Positions 20,908 to 32,283 of a DNA stretch of 57,957 nt are shown in pieces. Made by a program: the position numbers and the translations under genes. Location: positions 1-57,957 of the forward strand of contig NZ_JAGGQL010000020.1 in NCBI RefSeq assembly GCF_018613315.1, read 5' to 3'. The number at the start of each line of letters is the position of its first letter. Position 1 is the stretch's first letter. Source of the DNA: Bacillus sp. ISL-37 (GTDB taxonomy: Bacteria; Bacillota; Bacilli; Bacillales; Cytobacillaceae). Under the pieces are notes generated by a model. That model worked only from the letters and a program-made list of their open reading frames with translations. It made no database searches and had not been told where the DNA came from.

Positions 20908-20913
20908 TGCTGA

Positions 20914-21056
20914 AAAAATCGCAGGAAATTACCACTTCGCTATAAAAATGAAAATGTCGCTATAAAAATGAAAAATTCGCTATAAAACAAGATTTTCGCT
21001 ATTAAATCCATTTTTCCGCTATAAATAATGATTTTGCGCTATATAAAAGGAAAATT
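20914..21056. repeat. 20-bp periodic array with CGCTAT boxes
   Basis: CGCTAT occurs at 20938, 20958, 20978, 20997, 21017 and 21037 (steps of 20, 20, 19, 20, 20). A weaker CGC at 20920 precedes them. Between boxes the sequence is AT-rich and variable. No open frame or stem-loop explains it. The array fills the space between the yerC terminator and the DUF3231 gene. Confidence 0.85.
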
Positions 21057-21144
21057 CATCTTCTCTATGGTAATTACGAACCTTCCCGTATAAAATGGCC
21101 ATCCAAACAAAAAACTAACTAAAAATACGGGTAAGGGGTTAATC

Positions 21145-22182
21145 ATGAAACAGTTAAAGCCGATTCAGTTTGATACAAGCAAAGTCAGTCCCACTGAAAA
21201 GTTCACTAGCGTCGAAATGGCGAAGCTGTGGGCGACTTATATGGGGAATAGTCTTTCCAATCATATACTTAGGCATTTTCTTCAACATGTTGAGAATGAA
21301 GACATCAAAACACTGCTTGAGAATGCTTTTGGCCTTACCGAAAAATTCATGAGCAAAATAAAAGGATTCATGGAGAAGGAAAACTTCCCTGTACCCCAGG
21401 GCTATACTGAAGACGATTTCAACTCGGCTGCTCCGCGTTTATTTGAGGATGAGTTTTATGTCCATTATTTAAAATATGCGGCAAAAGCTGGTTTGAGCAT
21501 CTATGCGATTGCCCTTCCGCTGGTAATGCGGCTTGATATCAGGGAGTTTTTTATTCAATGCGGGATGGCCACGACAGAGCTTTTGGCGCAGATTAACGGC
21601 ATTTTGATGGATAAAGGCTTTATTATCAAACCGCCTGTCCTGCCGACTCCGGATTGAATTGATTTCATTAATCGAAAAAGTTACCTCGACGGCTTTGGCC
21701 GTAATCTACGGTCGCTCCATGCGCTTGAGGTGACCCATTTATATGACAACATCGAGAACAATGTCACAAGCAAAGCGTTGCTGATCGGATTCAGCCAGGT
21801 GGCGAGGAGCAAGCAACTGCGAGATTTTTTCATCAGAGGGATCGAAGTAACCGATAAAATGGTGGAGCAGATGAAAGCAAAGCTTCATAAGGAAAATCTG
21901 CCCTCACCGGCATTATTGGATCACTTGGTGACCAATTCAACGATTTCTCCCTATTCAGATAAACTGATGCTTAGCCATAAAGCGGATATGTTCTCGATGA
22001 AAATAAGGTCGATGGGGAATTCGATGGCCGTCAACGGACGCAAGGATATCGGGCTTTTATACGGGAAGGGCCTTATGAATGTAGCCCTATACGCAGAGGA
22101 TGCTGCAGAAATCCTGATTGAGCACGGCTGGATGGAGCAGCCGCCACATGCTGCTGACCGGAATAAACTGGCGACAGAGTAA
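21145..22182 (+). pseudogene. DUF3231 protein gene with one in-frame stop codon
   Basis: The frame is continuous over 345 codons except for a TGA at 21655-21657. The two halves are DUF3231 (ferritin-like, four-helix) domains: residues 1-170 (MKQLKPIQFDTSK ... VLPTPD) and a second copy downstream (LEVTHLYDNIENNVTSKALLIGFSQVAR). In family members the junction reads P-E/D-W-I-D, so the TGA replaces a conserved TGG tryptophan: a single base change. The start ATG follows AAGGGG. Either the gene is inactive, a shorter one-domain product is made, or the base is a sequencing error. Repeat arrays lie on both sides. DUF3231 proteins occur in multiple copies in Bacillaceae genomes and their function is unknown. 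Confidence 0.85.
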
Positions 22183-22189
22183 CAACACG

Positions 22190-22213
22190 AGCTTGCTGCG
22201 GCAGGCTTTTTTG
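22190..22213 (+). terminator. Terminator after the DUF3231 pseudogene
   Basis: AGCTTGC pairs with GCAGGCT (one G-T wobble) around a 4-base loop, followed by TTTTT. Confidence 0.7.
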
Positions 22214-22290
22214 CGTTTTATGGACTTAACTCTGTTCCGCATCGTTTGCTGGATTGAGTAGAAAAATTGGAAAAAAACCAGGTTATTTTC

Positions 22291-22390
22291 CAGTTCGCCA
22301 ATGAAATTTTATTATCGCCAATAAAATCATATTTTCGCCAATAAATTTTGAAAATCGCCAATAAAAACTGAAAATCGCCAATAAACTTGG
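22291..22390. repeat. 20-bp periodic array with CGCCAAT boxes
   Basis: CGCCAAT occurs at 22296, 22316, 22336, 22356 and 22376, exactly every 20 bases, with AT-rich variable sequence between. It has the same period as the array at 20914-21056 but a different box. It lies upstream of the symporter gene. Confidence 0.87.
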
Positions 22391-22448
22391 TTACTAGCTA
22401 ACTTTTACGGGTAGGGAGTAGGTAAAATATACATTTTGGAGTGAGTTG

Positions 22449-23876
22449 ATGGGGGCAAGCTTGACGGTTATTGCGATTGTGATTATTTATTTAGGCATCA
22501 TGATCATGATTGGGTATATATCTTCGAAAAAAATCAATGATAATGAGGATTTTCTTGTTGCAGGGCGTAAGATGGGACCTTGGCTGCTGGCAGGAAGCCT
22601 TGCCGCGACCGAGGTTGGAGGCGGTTCTTCTCTTGGTGTAGTTGAAAAGGCGTATGGCGAGTGGGGGCTGTCAGCCGTATGGTATGTCATTACAATGGCG
22701 ATCGCATTTATAGTGCTAGCGTTCCTCGCGCCGATGCTGCGTGAAGCGGCGGTCAAAACGGTACCCGAGTATTTCCGCAGGCGATATGGTGAAGCAAACT
22801 CTCTGGTTACATCAATCATTATGCTATTGCCGATGGTCGGACTGACGGCAGTGCAGTTCATCGCCTCGGCGACAATTCTATCAGTGATGACGGGCTGGAG
22901 CTACACAGTGTCGGTCATCATCGTTACGGTTGTCGTTACGTTATACAGCGTGATGGGCGGGATGTACAGTGTTGTTTACACAGATGTGGTCCAGTGGATT
23001 TTCATTATTGTCGGGATGGCGCTGATCATTCCTTTCACGCTTCAGGCTGGCGGCGGATTCGAACAGGTAACAGCCAATATCCCGGAGGCGAAATGGAGCC
23101 TTGTCGATGGCGCAGGCTGGGGAACGATCATTGCGCTCGTAGTGATGTATATTGCTTCTTTTACAGTCGGCCAGGAGGCGGTCCAGCGTTATTATTCAGC
23201 TAAAGACGGGAAGGCGGCGAAGCATGCTTCGTATATCACTTCTGTTGTGTATGTGTTGTTCGCGTTCATTCCAGCGGTGATCGGTCTGTTCATGTATGGG
23301 ATGGTCGAAAACGGCCAAATCGACGGGGGAATGCTGATGGAAAGAGGCGCACAGTATGCTTTGCCAGTGCTGGCAATGGAGGTGCTGCCGGATGTGGTCA
23401 CGGGCATCCTGTTCGCTGCGTTGATTTCGGCGACAATGTCCAGTGCGTCTAGCAATCTATTGGCGGCTGGATCTATTTTCACAAATGATATTTACCACCA
23501 ATATATCAACAAGAATGCAGCTGACGGGAAGCTTTTAAAAATGGTGCGTTATACAATGTATGTCGTTGCAGCGTTCAGTTTGCTGACAGCGATCTGGAAT
23601 GTCTCGGATATCATTACATTGCTCATGTTCTCCTTTACATTGAGAGCGGGCGGCGCATTCATTCCATATGTGCTCGGGCATATCTGGGAAAAAGCGAGCC
23701 CGGCAGGCAGCCTGGCATCCTTGTTCCTTGGAAGTCTGGCAGTCTACCTTGGCGAAAAAGAGATTATCAGCTTCTTTGGGCTTGATCCAATCTATCTTGC
23801 GCTGATTGTCAGCGGCATCAGTTTCTATATTTTTTCAAGGTTGTTCACAGAGCAATACGAGCATCGTGATTTATAA
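22449..23876 (+). CDS. Sodium:solute symporter family transporter
   Basis: A polytopic membrane protein of 475 residues of the SSS family, with about 12-13 hydrophobic segments. SSKKINDNEDFLVAGRKMGP after helix 1, GGSSLGVVEKAYGEWGLSAVW and the SATMSSASSNLLAAGSIFTNDI region in helix 8 (sodium site) are family hallmarks. It is not closely similar to the PutP gene at 47.7 kb, and no neighbouring enzyme hints at a substrate. ATG 22449 is chosen because GGAG lies seven bases upstream; a TTG lies one codon earlier. It is a single gene with its own terminator. Confidence 0.9.
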   Translation: MGASLTVIAIVIIYLGIMIMIGYISSKKINDNEDFLVAGRKMGPWLLAGSLAATEVGGGSSLGVVEKAYGEWGLSAVWYVITMAIAFIVLAFLAPMLREAAVKTVPEYFRRRYGEANSLVTSIIMLLPMVGLTAVQFIASATILSVMTGWSYTVSVIIVTVVVTLYSVMGGMYSVVYTDVVQWIFIIVGMALIIPFTLQAGGGFEQVTANIPEAKWSLVDGAGWGTIIALVVMYIASFTVGQEAVQRYYSAKDGKAAKHASYITSVVYVLFAFIPAVIGLFMYGMVENGQIDGGMLMERGAQYALPVLAMEVLPDVVTGILFAALISATMSSASSNLLAAGSIFTNDIYHQYINKNAADGKLLKMVRYTMYVVAAFSLLTAIWNVSDIITLLMFSFTLRAGGAFIPYVLGHIWEKASPAGSLASLFLGSLAVYLGEKEIISFFGLDPIYLALIVSGISFYIFSRLFTEQYEHRDL

Positions 23877-23885
23877 CTTTTCTTC

Positions 23886-23917
23886 AAAAAGCGTTCCTGG
23901 ATGAGGGGCGCTTTTTT
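23886..23917 (+). terminator. Terminator after the symporter gene
   Basis: AAAAAGCG pairs with CGCTTTTT across a 15-base loop, followed by a T run. Confidence 0.85.
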
Positions 23918-24007
23918 CTCGGCAAGAACCTTATGTTTCCTTTTTTATATATAACCAACAAATGCTATAATGGTGGAATGGATATATAGAATGGGGGCAA
24001 TTCTGGG

Positions 24008-24694
24008 ATGTACGATGTTCGCGAGTGGAGACATGTGTTCAAACTCGATCCAAATAAAGAGATAACTGATGAAGAATTAGATAGAATTTGCGAGTCTGGA
24101 ACCGACGCGATCATGGTGGGTGGGACAGATGGTGTCACTCTTGAAGGAGTCCTTGATTTAATGTCCCGGGTCCGCCGTTATACGGTTCCATGCATTCTCG
24201 AGGTTTCGACGATTGATTCGATCACACCGGGATTTGATTTTTATTTTATCCCGACGGTATTGAACAGTGGCAATCCACAGTGGATCACTGGTATGCACCA
24301 TGAAGCGGTCAAGGAGTATGGCGATCTGATGGATTGGGACGAGCTAAAAATGGAAGGCTATTGCATCCTGAATCCGGATTGCAAGGCGGCAAAGCTGACT
24401 CATGCGAAGACGGATCTTTCAATCGATGATGTACGGGCATACGCGATGATGGCGGAAAAAATGTTCAACCTGCCGATTTTCTATTTGGAATACAGCGGGA
24501 CATACGGCAACCCGGAGTATGTAGAAGCAGCCAAGGGAGTTCTCGACAACACTGTTCTTTTTTACGGCGGCGGAATCGAAACAGCAAAGCAGGCTGAGGA
24601 AATGGCCAAGCATGCCGATGTTATCGTGGTCGGGAATGTTGTTTACAGCAACCTTGACGAGGCATTGAAGACAGTTGCTGCAATAAAGAAATAA
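24008..24694 (+). CDS. pcrB: Heptaprenylglyceryl phosphate synthase PcrB
   Basis: A TIM-barrel prenyltransferase (228 residues) that joins sn-glycerol-1-phosphate to heptaprenyl diphosphate, making an archaea-like ether lipid precursor at the membrane. VGGTDGVT binds the phosphate, [11 protein letters not shown] and [13 protein letters not shown] are the other glycerol-phosphate sites, and VVGNVVY is near the end. ATG 24008 has GGGGG upstream. An extended -10 element TGCTATAAT lies at 23963-23971. It precedes pcrA, as in B. subtilis. Confidence 0.95.
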   Translation: MYDVREWRHVFKLDPNKEITDEELDRICESGTDAIMVGGTDGVTLEGVLDLMSRVRRYTVPCILEVSTIDSITPGFDFYFIPTVLNSGNPQWITGMHHEAVKEYGDLMDWDELKMEGYCILNPDCKAAKLTHAKTDLSIDDVRAYAMMAEKMFNLPIFYLEYSGTYGNPEYVEAAKGVLDNTVLFYGGGIETAKQAEEMAKHADVIVVGNVVYSNLDEALKTVAAIKK

Positions 24695-24759
24695 CGAAGT
24701 TGTATATAAGGATTTTATGAGATAAAATAAGAACAAATGTTTGTATGGTGGTGACGAGT

Positions 24760-26988
24760 GTGCAATATTTAACGGATAAATTACTGAATGGCTTGAACCC
24801 GGAGCAGCAGAAGGCTGTCAAGACAGTGGATGGACCGCTGCTCTTAATGGCAGGCGCCGGCTCTGGTAAAACTAGGGTTTTAACACACAGGATTGCGTAT
24901 TTGATGGTGGAAAAAGGAGTGAATCCTTACAATATCCTTGCGATTACTTTTACAAATAAAGCGGCTCGCGAAATGCGCGAGAGGATTCAAAAAATGATGG
25001 GCGGCGCGGCGGACAACATCTGGATTTCAACGTTCCACTCGATGTGTGTAAGGATTTTGCGCAGGGACATCGACCGTCTCGGATACAACCGAAACTTCAC
25101 GATCCTTGATTCGACTGACCAGCAATCTGTCATCAAGTCGATTTTGAAGGACAAGAATATGGATCCGAAAAAGTATGATCCTCGTGCGATCCTTGGAACA
25201 ATCAGCTCGGCAAAGAACGAGTTGATTACGCCGGAAGAATATGCGAAGACGGCGGGGGATTACTTTTCCCAGAAGGTCAGCGATGTGTATACGGAGTATC
25301 AGCGCAGGCTGCGCAAAAATAATGCGCTTGATTTTGATGATCTGATCATGACGACGATTACGCTGTTCATCCGCGTGCCTGAAGTGCTGGAGTATTACCA
25401 GCGCAAGTTCCAGTACATCCATGTGGATGAGTATCAGGATACGAACAGGGCACAATACATGCTTGTAAAATTGCTTGCGCAAAGATTCCAGAACCTTTGT
25501 GTTGTTGGTGACTCGGATCAGTCAATCTATCGCTGGCGCGGTGCCGACATTGCTAACATCCTTTCATTTGAAAAGGATTACCCAAGGGCAAGCGTGATCT
25601 TGCTTGAGCAGAACTACCGCTCGACGAAGAAGATTTTGCTGGCGGCGAATATGGTCATCCAGAACAATATGAACCGAAAGCCAAAAAACCTCTGGACTGA
25701 AAACGCGGAGGGCAACAAAATCATGTATTACCGTGCTGACAGCGAACAGGGTGAAGCACAGTTCGTCATCGGCAAAATCCAGGAGCAGATTCGCAATGGC
25801 CGCAAGCTGTCTGATATCGCGATTCTTTATCGTACGAACGCCCAGTCCCGTGTGATTGAGGAATCTTTCTTGAAGTCGAACATCGATTACTCAATCGTCG
25901 GCGGCATCAAGTTCTATGACAGGAAGGAAATCAAGGATATCCTTGCGTATCTCCGCTTGATTTCGAATCCTGATGATGATATCAGCTTGCAGAGGATCAT
26001 CAATGTTCCGAAGCGCGCGATTGGGTCGACTTCTATTGATAAAATCGCCAACTTCGCGACAATGCATGACCTGTCGATGTTCCAGGCCTTGGAGACGATT
26101 GAAATGATCGGACTAAGCCCAAAGGCGGAAAAAGCAGCGGCAGAATTCCGCAACCTGGTCAGTAATTACACTCACCAGCAGGAATACCTTTCGGTGACTG
26201 AGCTGGTGGAGGAAGTCTTAGATAAGACAGGCTACCGTGACATGCTAAAGGCAGAAAAATCGATAGAGTCACAGAGCCGACTTGAAAACATAGATGAATT
26301 TTTAACGGTAACAAAAAGCTTTGAAGAAAGCAGTGAAGATAAGAGCCTGGTGGCGTTCCTGACGGATTTGGCACTAGTTGCTGATATTGACCGCCTGGAT
26401 GATGACGGCGAGAAAAAAACAGATTTCGTCACATTGATGACATTGCACTCAGCTAAGGGTCTTGAGTTCCCAGTTGTCTTCCTGATTGGAATGGAAGAGG
26501 GCGTATTCCCGCACAGCCGCTCCTTGATGGAGGAGGATGAGATGGAGGAAGAACGCCGTCTTGCCTACGTGGGAATCACTCGGGCTGAAGAAGAATTGTT
26601 CATCACGAATGCGCAGATGCGCACCCTTTTCGGCCGTACGAATATGAACCCGGAATCACGGTTCATTAAGGAAATCCCGGCTGATTTGGTTGAAGACGCC
26701 GTGCCAAAAGTAAGAAGGCCTGCACCAACAAGCGGTGGCAGACCAGGCACTTCAGCAAGACCGTCAATCCCTACACGCGGTGCTGTATCTCGGCCGGTTG
26801 CTGCAGCCAGCGGCGGCGAAGGGATCGAATGGAAAGTTGGCGACAAAGCCCAGCATGGCAAATGGGGAACAGGAACCGTTGTCAGTGTCAAGGGATCGGG
26901 AGAAGGAATGGAGCTCGATATCGCATTCCCAAGTCCAACAGGCATTAAGCGCCTGCTGGCCAAGTTCGCACCGATTACAAAGGCGTAA
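24760..26988 (+). CDS. pcrA: ATP-dependent DNA helicase PcrA
   Basis: An essential SF1A 3'-5' helicase (742 residues) used in repair, plasmid rolling-circle replication and removal of RecA or RNA polymerase. [19 protein letters not shown] (Walker A), [12 protein letters not shown] (Walker B), [20 protein letters not shown] and [16 protein letters not shown] are the helicase motifs. A flexible linker leads to the C-terminal Tudor-like segment [20 protein letters not shown], which binds RNA polymerase. The start is taken as GTG 24760 ([13 protein letters not shown]), by comparison with B. subtilis PcrA and with GGTGGTG upstream; ATG 24745 would add five residues. Confidence 0.95.
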   Translation: MQYLTDKLLNGLNPEQQKAVKTVDGPLLLMAGAGSGKTRVLTHRIAYLMVEKGVNPYNILAITFTNKAAREMRERIQKMMGGAADNIWISTFHSMCVRILRRDIDRLGYNRNFTILDSTDQQSVIKSILKDKNMDPKKYDPRAILGTISSAKNELITPEEYAKTAGDYFSQKVSDVYTEYQRRLRKNNALDFDDLIMTTITLFIRVPEVLEYYQRKFQYIHVDEYQDTNRAQYMLVKLLAQRFQNLCVVGDSDQSIYRWRGADIANILSFEKDYPRASVILLEQNYRSTKKILLAANMVIQNNMNRKPKNLWTENAEGNKIMYYRADSEQGEAQFVIGKIQEQIRNGRKLSDIAILYRTNAQSRVIEESFLKSNIDYSIVGGIKFYDRKEIKDILAYLRLISNPDDDISLQRIINVPKRAIGSTSIDKIANFATMHDLSMFQALETIEMIGLSPKAEKAAAEFRNLVSNYTHQQEYLSVTELVEEVLDKTGYRDMLKAEKSIESQSRLENIDEFLTVTKSFEESSEDKSLVAFLTDLALVADIDRLDDDGEKKTDFVTLMTLHSAKGLEFPVVFLIGMEEGVFPHSRSLMEEDEMEEERRLAYVGITRAEEELFITNAQMRTLFGRTNMNPESRFIKEIPADLVEDAVPKVRRPAPTSGGRPGTSARPSIPTRGAVSRPVAAASGGEGIEWKVGDKAQHGKWGTGTVVSVKGSGEGMELDIAFPSPTGIKRLLAKFAPITKA

Positions 26989-27013
26989 AAAATTTTTTAT
27001 AACACATTGAATA

Positions 27014-29168
<2,155 letters not shown>

Positions 29169-29274
29169 GCTCTTTTCGTAATTTGGGTACTTTTGCCTGA
29201 CAAGAGTAAAAATCGGTTACTGGATTTTTACGTTTATTATTGATTACTCTGGTGAGACGCATTTTCGAAAAGAG
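29169..29274. repeat. Palindromic element (MITE-like) after ligA
   Basis: GCTCTTTTCG directly after the ligA stop is repeated in inverted form, CGAAAAGAGC, at 29265-29274. Inside, GTAAAAATC (29206-29214) pairs with GATTTTTAC (29222-29230). The ~106-base unit could fold as one long hairpin and act as a weak terminator for ligA, or be a small mobile repeat. No target duplication is visible. Confidence 0.5.
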
Positions 29275-29363
29275 CCCGATTTCAATAATAAGGCGAAAGA
29301 ATAATTAGTCCGAAACACATAACTTATTACGAAAACCGCTACTAAAAAAGAGGTGTACACGCC

Positions 29364-30581
29364 ATGAGGAAGCTCTCAATGGTCGCTCTATCTCTTGTCC
29401 TTTTGCTGACGGCCTGTGCCCCTAATTTTCAAAAGCAGGAAGAGGTCGTCCAGGAAAAGGATGATGATACCAAGGAAAAAGCGATTATCCCGAAATATAA
29501 AATTTCAGACAAATATTACCGTACCATCATGCCGTTCGAGCCAGGGGAAGCCCGGGGCATGGTCGTCAACAATCTGAATACCCGCTATGACATTACTGAA
29601 TTTGAGACAGGTCTGATGCGGATTGCGCAAAATACATTTTCCACAGACAAGTACGTTTTCAAGGAAGGCCAGTATCTTGACGGCAGCACCGTAGCATCGT
29701 GGCTGGAACGTGAAATGACCCCGGCGCAGGTCGAGGCAAAGGAAAAAGAATTGCAGGCTAAGGCTAAAAAAGAAAAAAGTACTAAAAAGGTAATAGTGAA
29801 AAACCTGGGCCTGAACCCTGCCATCCCTGGCAATGGAGATGTGCACGAACAGAATAAAAAGAATCCAATTTATCTTGCCCATATCCTCGAGCATAACTAT
29901 CTCGTCCAATCAGGCGAAAAGGATACGTACCAGCTTGGCGGCATCGCAATCGGGCTGGCGTTGAACTCAGTGCACTATTATCGTGAGGAAGCTTATGGGG
30001 CAGTGTTCGAAAAAAACATTTCTCGTAAAGTTCTTGAAGCAGAAGGCAAAAAAATCGCCCAGGAAGTCATTAGCAGGATAAGAGGCATCGAAGAGTTGAA
30101 CAATGTTCCGATTACGATTGGATTGTTCGAACAGGAGAGCAGATCTTCTGTCGTCCCAGGAAACTTCTTCGCCTATGCCGAAGTTTCCCAGGGAAGCAAC
30201 AAGGTCGGCAGCTGGAAAGATGTGAAAGAAAAGTACATTCTGTTCCCATCCGCCGATGCTGAGAAGGAACACAGGGATGACCTGACATTCTTCCAGAACT
30301 TCAAGCAGGATGTTGAGGAATATTTCCCTAACTTTAACGGCGTCATCGGCAAAGGCTTTTATCTGGATGGTCAGCTACAGGAATTAAATATCGAAATACC
30401 TATCCAGTTCTACGGAGAAGCTGAAGCGATTGGATTCACCCAGTATGTAACAGGACTGGTTATGGAGCACTTCCCTAACTATATGTCCGTACAGGTCAGC
30501 GTATCCTCTGTACTGGGACAAGAAGCCTTGATCGTCAAGAAACCGGATCAGGATGAACCATTTGTGCATATTTATCAGTAA
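29364..30581 (+). CDS. camS: CamS family sex pheromone lipoprotein (YerH)
   Basis: A secreted lipoprotein of 405 residues. MRKLSMVALSLVLLLTAC is a type II signal peptide with Cys18, followed by an acidic/basic linker and the CamS domain (YYRTIMPFEPGEARGMVVNN; YLDGQLQELNIEIPIQFYGE). In staphylococci the processed signal peptide of CamS acts as a plasmid pheromone; in bacilli (YerH) the role is unknown. AAAGAGGTG precedes the ATG. It ends the conserved pcrB-pcrA-ligA-camS block. Confidence 0.92.
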   Translation: MRKLSMVALSLVLLLTACAPNFQKQEEVVQEKDDDTKEKAIIPKYKISDKYYRTIMPFEPGEARGMVVNNLNTRYDITEFETGLMRIAQNTFSTDKYVFKEGQYLDGSTVASWLEREMTPAQVEAKEKELQAKAKKEKSTKKVIVKNLGLNPAIPGNGDVHEQNKKNPIYLAHILEHNYLVQSGEKDTYQLGGIAIGLALNSVHYYREEAYGAVFEKNISRKVLEAEGKKIAQEVISRIRGIEELNNVPITIGLFEQESRSSVVPGNFFAYAEVSQGSNKVGSWKDVKEKYILFPSADAEKEHRDDLTFFQNFKQDVEEYFPNFNGVIGKGFYLDGQLQELNIEIPIQFYGEAEAIGFTQYVTGLVMEHFPNYMSVQVSVSSVLGQEALIVKKPDQDEPFVHIYQ

Positions 30582-30585
30582 AGAG

Positions 30586-30616
30586 AAGCAAAGAGCCGAG
30601 TGCTCTTTGCTTTTTA
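30586..30616 (+). terminator. Terminator after camS
   Basis: AAGCAAAGAGC and GCTCTTTGCTT form an 11-bp stem around CGAGT, followed by TTT. Confidence 0.92.
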
Positions 30617-30693
30617 TTTTTGAAAAAAGGTGAATCTAAAACTCAATTATTATCGTATATATTCTGAAAATTCTAATCAGAAGAGGTGGATAA

Positions 30694-30903
30694 GTGGCTG
30701 TTCAAAGCAGAGTAAGTCAAAAAGCAAAATGGAAATATGTATTCAAAACAGCTATGTTGTGGGCCTTTGGAATATCAACCTTTATTTATCTTTTTCAATG
30801 GGTGACTGGACAAGTAACTGAAGAATTCTCATCTATCTCCCTCGCTTTAATGTCCACCCTAATAGGGATAGTGGCCGGTGCAATCGTGCTGTTGCCTATC
30901 TGA
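30694..30903 (+). CDS. Small two-helix membrane protein, unknown function
   Basis: A 69-residue protein starting at GTG 30694 with AGAGGTGG just upstream. A basic amphipathic start (MAVQSRVSQKAKWKYVFKTA) is followed by two hydrophobic helices, ~20-39 and ~47-68, separated by an acidic turn (TGQVTEEFSS). I do not recognise a named family. It is 32 bases ahead of a lipoprotein gene and probably shares its transcript. Confidence 0.7.
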   Translation: MAVQSRVSQKAKWKYVFKTAMLWAFGISTFIYLFQWVTGQVTEEFSSISLALMSTLIGIVAGAIVLLPI

Positions 30904-30935
30904 ATTATGGCAGGGTTGTTATTTTGGAGGAGGCG

Positions 30936-31412
30936 ATGAGTGAAATGAAGCGTAGTTTTATCCTTGGTATGATTGGGCTTCTTTTACTAACAGGATGTTC
31001 AAACTCAACAGTGACAGAAGCAGATGGACAGGAAATTGAAAGATACATCAGTCAAGAAGTGATGGACCCGAATTTTGGCGGCGAAATTTTCAATGCATAT
31101 GAAATACTTGCCACCAATGAAGAGAAGGGTGAGATTTACTTATGGGCTTTGATTGAGGAGTATTACAAAGAAGGTGCTGAAGTTGAGCAAGGTTCGGGGA
31201 TGTCAGTGCCAATGGTGTTAAAGGTCGATCGAAGCGAGGGAGCCTTAAAGGTGATCAGTCACACTTTGCCTAGGGATGGAAGTTTTTACGCAGATGACGT
31301 TAAAGAAATGTTTCCTTATTTTGCAGAGATGAAAGCCCTGGATTACCCATCCATTCATATCAAAAAGTTGATTAAAGAAGTAGAAACCGAGGTCGCCGAA
31401 AAGTTGAAATAG
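30936..31412 (+). CDS. Predicted lipoprotein, unknown function
   Basis: A 158-residue exported protein. The signal sequence SFILGMIGLLLLTGC has a lipobox (LLTGC, Cys21), followed by a compact acidic domain with EIYLWALIEEYY and SVPMVLKVDRSEGALKVISH, which reads as an alternating beta-strand fold. GGAGGAGG precedes ATG 30936; ATG 30945 is a possible shorter start. No family name is recognised. The preceding small membrane protein may be functionally linked. Confidence 0.75.
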   Translation: MSEMKRSFILGMIGLLLLTGCSNSTVTEADGQEIERYISQEVMDPNFGGEIFNAYEILATNEEKGEIYLWALIEEYYKEGAEVEQGSGMSVPMVLKVDRSEGALKVISHTLPRDGSFYADDVKEMFPYFAEMKALDYPSIHIKKLIKEVETEVAEKLK

Positions 31413-31420
31413 AGGAATGA

Positions 31421-31453
31421 AAAAAGCAAAGAGCCGGGGTTCTTTGCTTTTTA
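31421..31453. terminator. Bidirectional terminator between the lipoprotein and DinB genes
   Basis: AAAAAGCAAAGA and TCTTTGCTTTTT pair around GCCGGGGT, giving T runs on both strands. It serves the gene to the left and the convergent DinB gene. The stem resembles the one after camS (AGCAAAGAGCC). Confidence 0.88.
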
Positions 31454-31909
31454 AATGCATTTTTTTATATCAAGAATTGTCTGTAAATGCATGCCTTCAT
31501 GGAAAATCGTCCGGGTTAATACTTGCTCGACTGTATGCATGCCCATTTCGGTTGGTGCGAATTCCTCTTCCAAGCGCTCGCCATATGAGTCTTTTATTCT
31601 GGCAGGCTGTGTTTTCAGCAGTTCTTTTAACTCGCTGACGGTAGGCGTTTCCTCGGTAAAATTGGCCGGAGAGGTGCCGTAGCCGAACCATGATTTAAAC
31701 TCTTCAGGGACATCTGCCGGCTCCTTTGTCACCGCCTGGATCCACAGATGTTGATCAAGATAAATATGGCCAAGGTTCCAGCGGATATTATTATTGAATC
31801 CAGCAGGAATTTTCTCGGCATCTTCTTCGGAAACCGTATCTGCTACTCCTAAAATATAGCTGCGATAGGATTCCAGTTGATTGAACAATACTTCATGCCG
31901 CTTTTTCAT
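31451..31909 (-). CDS. DinB family protein
   Basis: A 152-residue four-helix-bundle protein of the DinB/YfiT superfamily. The three metal-ligand histidines are visible: His48 in WNLGHIYLDQH, and the pair in FHEGMH near residues 137-141. Some members are thiol-dependent (bacillithiol) S-transferases, others are uncharacterised. ATG 31907-31909 has AAGGAG ten bases upstream. It is divergent from rocA, with a periodic array between them. The substrate is unknown. Confidence 0.88.
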   Translation of the reverse strand: MKKRHEVLFNQLESYRSYILGVADTVSEEDAEKIPAGFNNNIRWNLGHIYLDQHLWIQAVTKEPADVPEEFKSWFGYGTSPANFTEETPTVSELKELLKTQPARIKDSYGERLEEEFAPTEMGMHTVEQVLTRTIFHEGMHLQTILDIKKCI

Positions 31910-32008
31910 CTAAAATAGTCTCCTTTTTTGAATGCTAGATAAATATTCGCTAGATTATGGGGATTAACCTGCTGAAAATTAGTTTGATTTTATTACTAGG
32001 ATAGTTTT

Positions 32009-32120
32009 ATTGGCGAAAATTAGATTATATCGACCACATTTCTGAATATATCAGCGGATTTTATAATATATCGACCACTTTTTCGATTATATCGACCACA
32101 TTCACAAATATATCGACCAA
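32009..32120. repeat. ~21-bp periodic array with CGACCA boxes
   Basis: CGACCA occurs at 32031, 32072, 32093 and 32114, with a degenerate copy at 32052 (CAGCGG), giving steps of 21, 20, 21, 21. ATATAT precedes most boxes, and the rest is variable and AT-rich. It is the third array of the 20-21 bp class in the window, with yet another box. It lies between the divergent dinB-like and rocA genes. Confidence 0.82.
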
Positions 32121-32211
32121 CTCTGTAACGCCCAAAAGTAGCCCTAATTACAATATTGGCATAATAAAAATCAAGAAAATTCGCAATCCAAGACTTGCTA
32201 GTACGTTGGCA

Positions 32212-32241
32212 TTGAACACTATGAGACTCTCATGATAGAAT
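32212..32241 (+). promoter_or_regulatory. Sigma-A promoter of rocA
   Basis: TTGAAC (32212-32217) and TAGAAT (32236-32241) are 18 bases apart, with TG two bases before the -10. The cre site lies just downstream. Confidence 0.65.
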
Positions 32242-32250
32242 GGGAAAGGA

Positions 32251-32265
32251 ATGAAAACGTTTTAA
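32251..32265 (+). promoter_or_regulatory. cre site (CcpA operator) upstream of rocA
   Basis: ATGAAAACGTTTTAA fits the Bacillus cre consensus WTGAAARCGYTTWNN at every defined position. It sits 10-25 bases downstream of the -10 and 19 bases before the start codon, so bound CcpA-HPr(Ser-P) would block transcription when glucose is plentiful. Confidence 0.85.
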
Positions 32266-32283
32266 TACATAGGAGGGGATAGA

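Noticed and set aside
20936-22400. MITE ends flanking the DUF3231 gene
   Set aside because: The two arrays on either side have different boxes and the same orientation, so they are not inverted ends of one element.
24745-24759. ATG start for PcrA five codons upstream
   Set aside because: It overlaps the GGTGGTG ribosome site, and the GTG at 24760 matches the start of B. subtilis PcrA.
30630-30821. 63-codon open frame overlapping the small membrane protein
   Set aside because: It overlaps the better-supported GTG-started gene in another frame and lacks a membrane or domain pattern.
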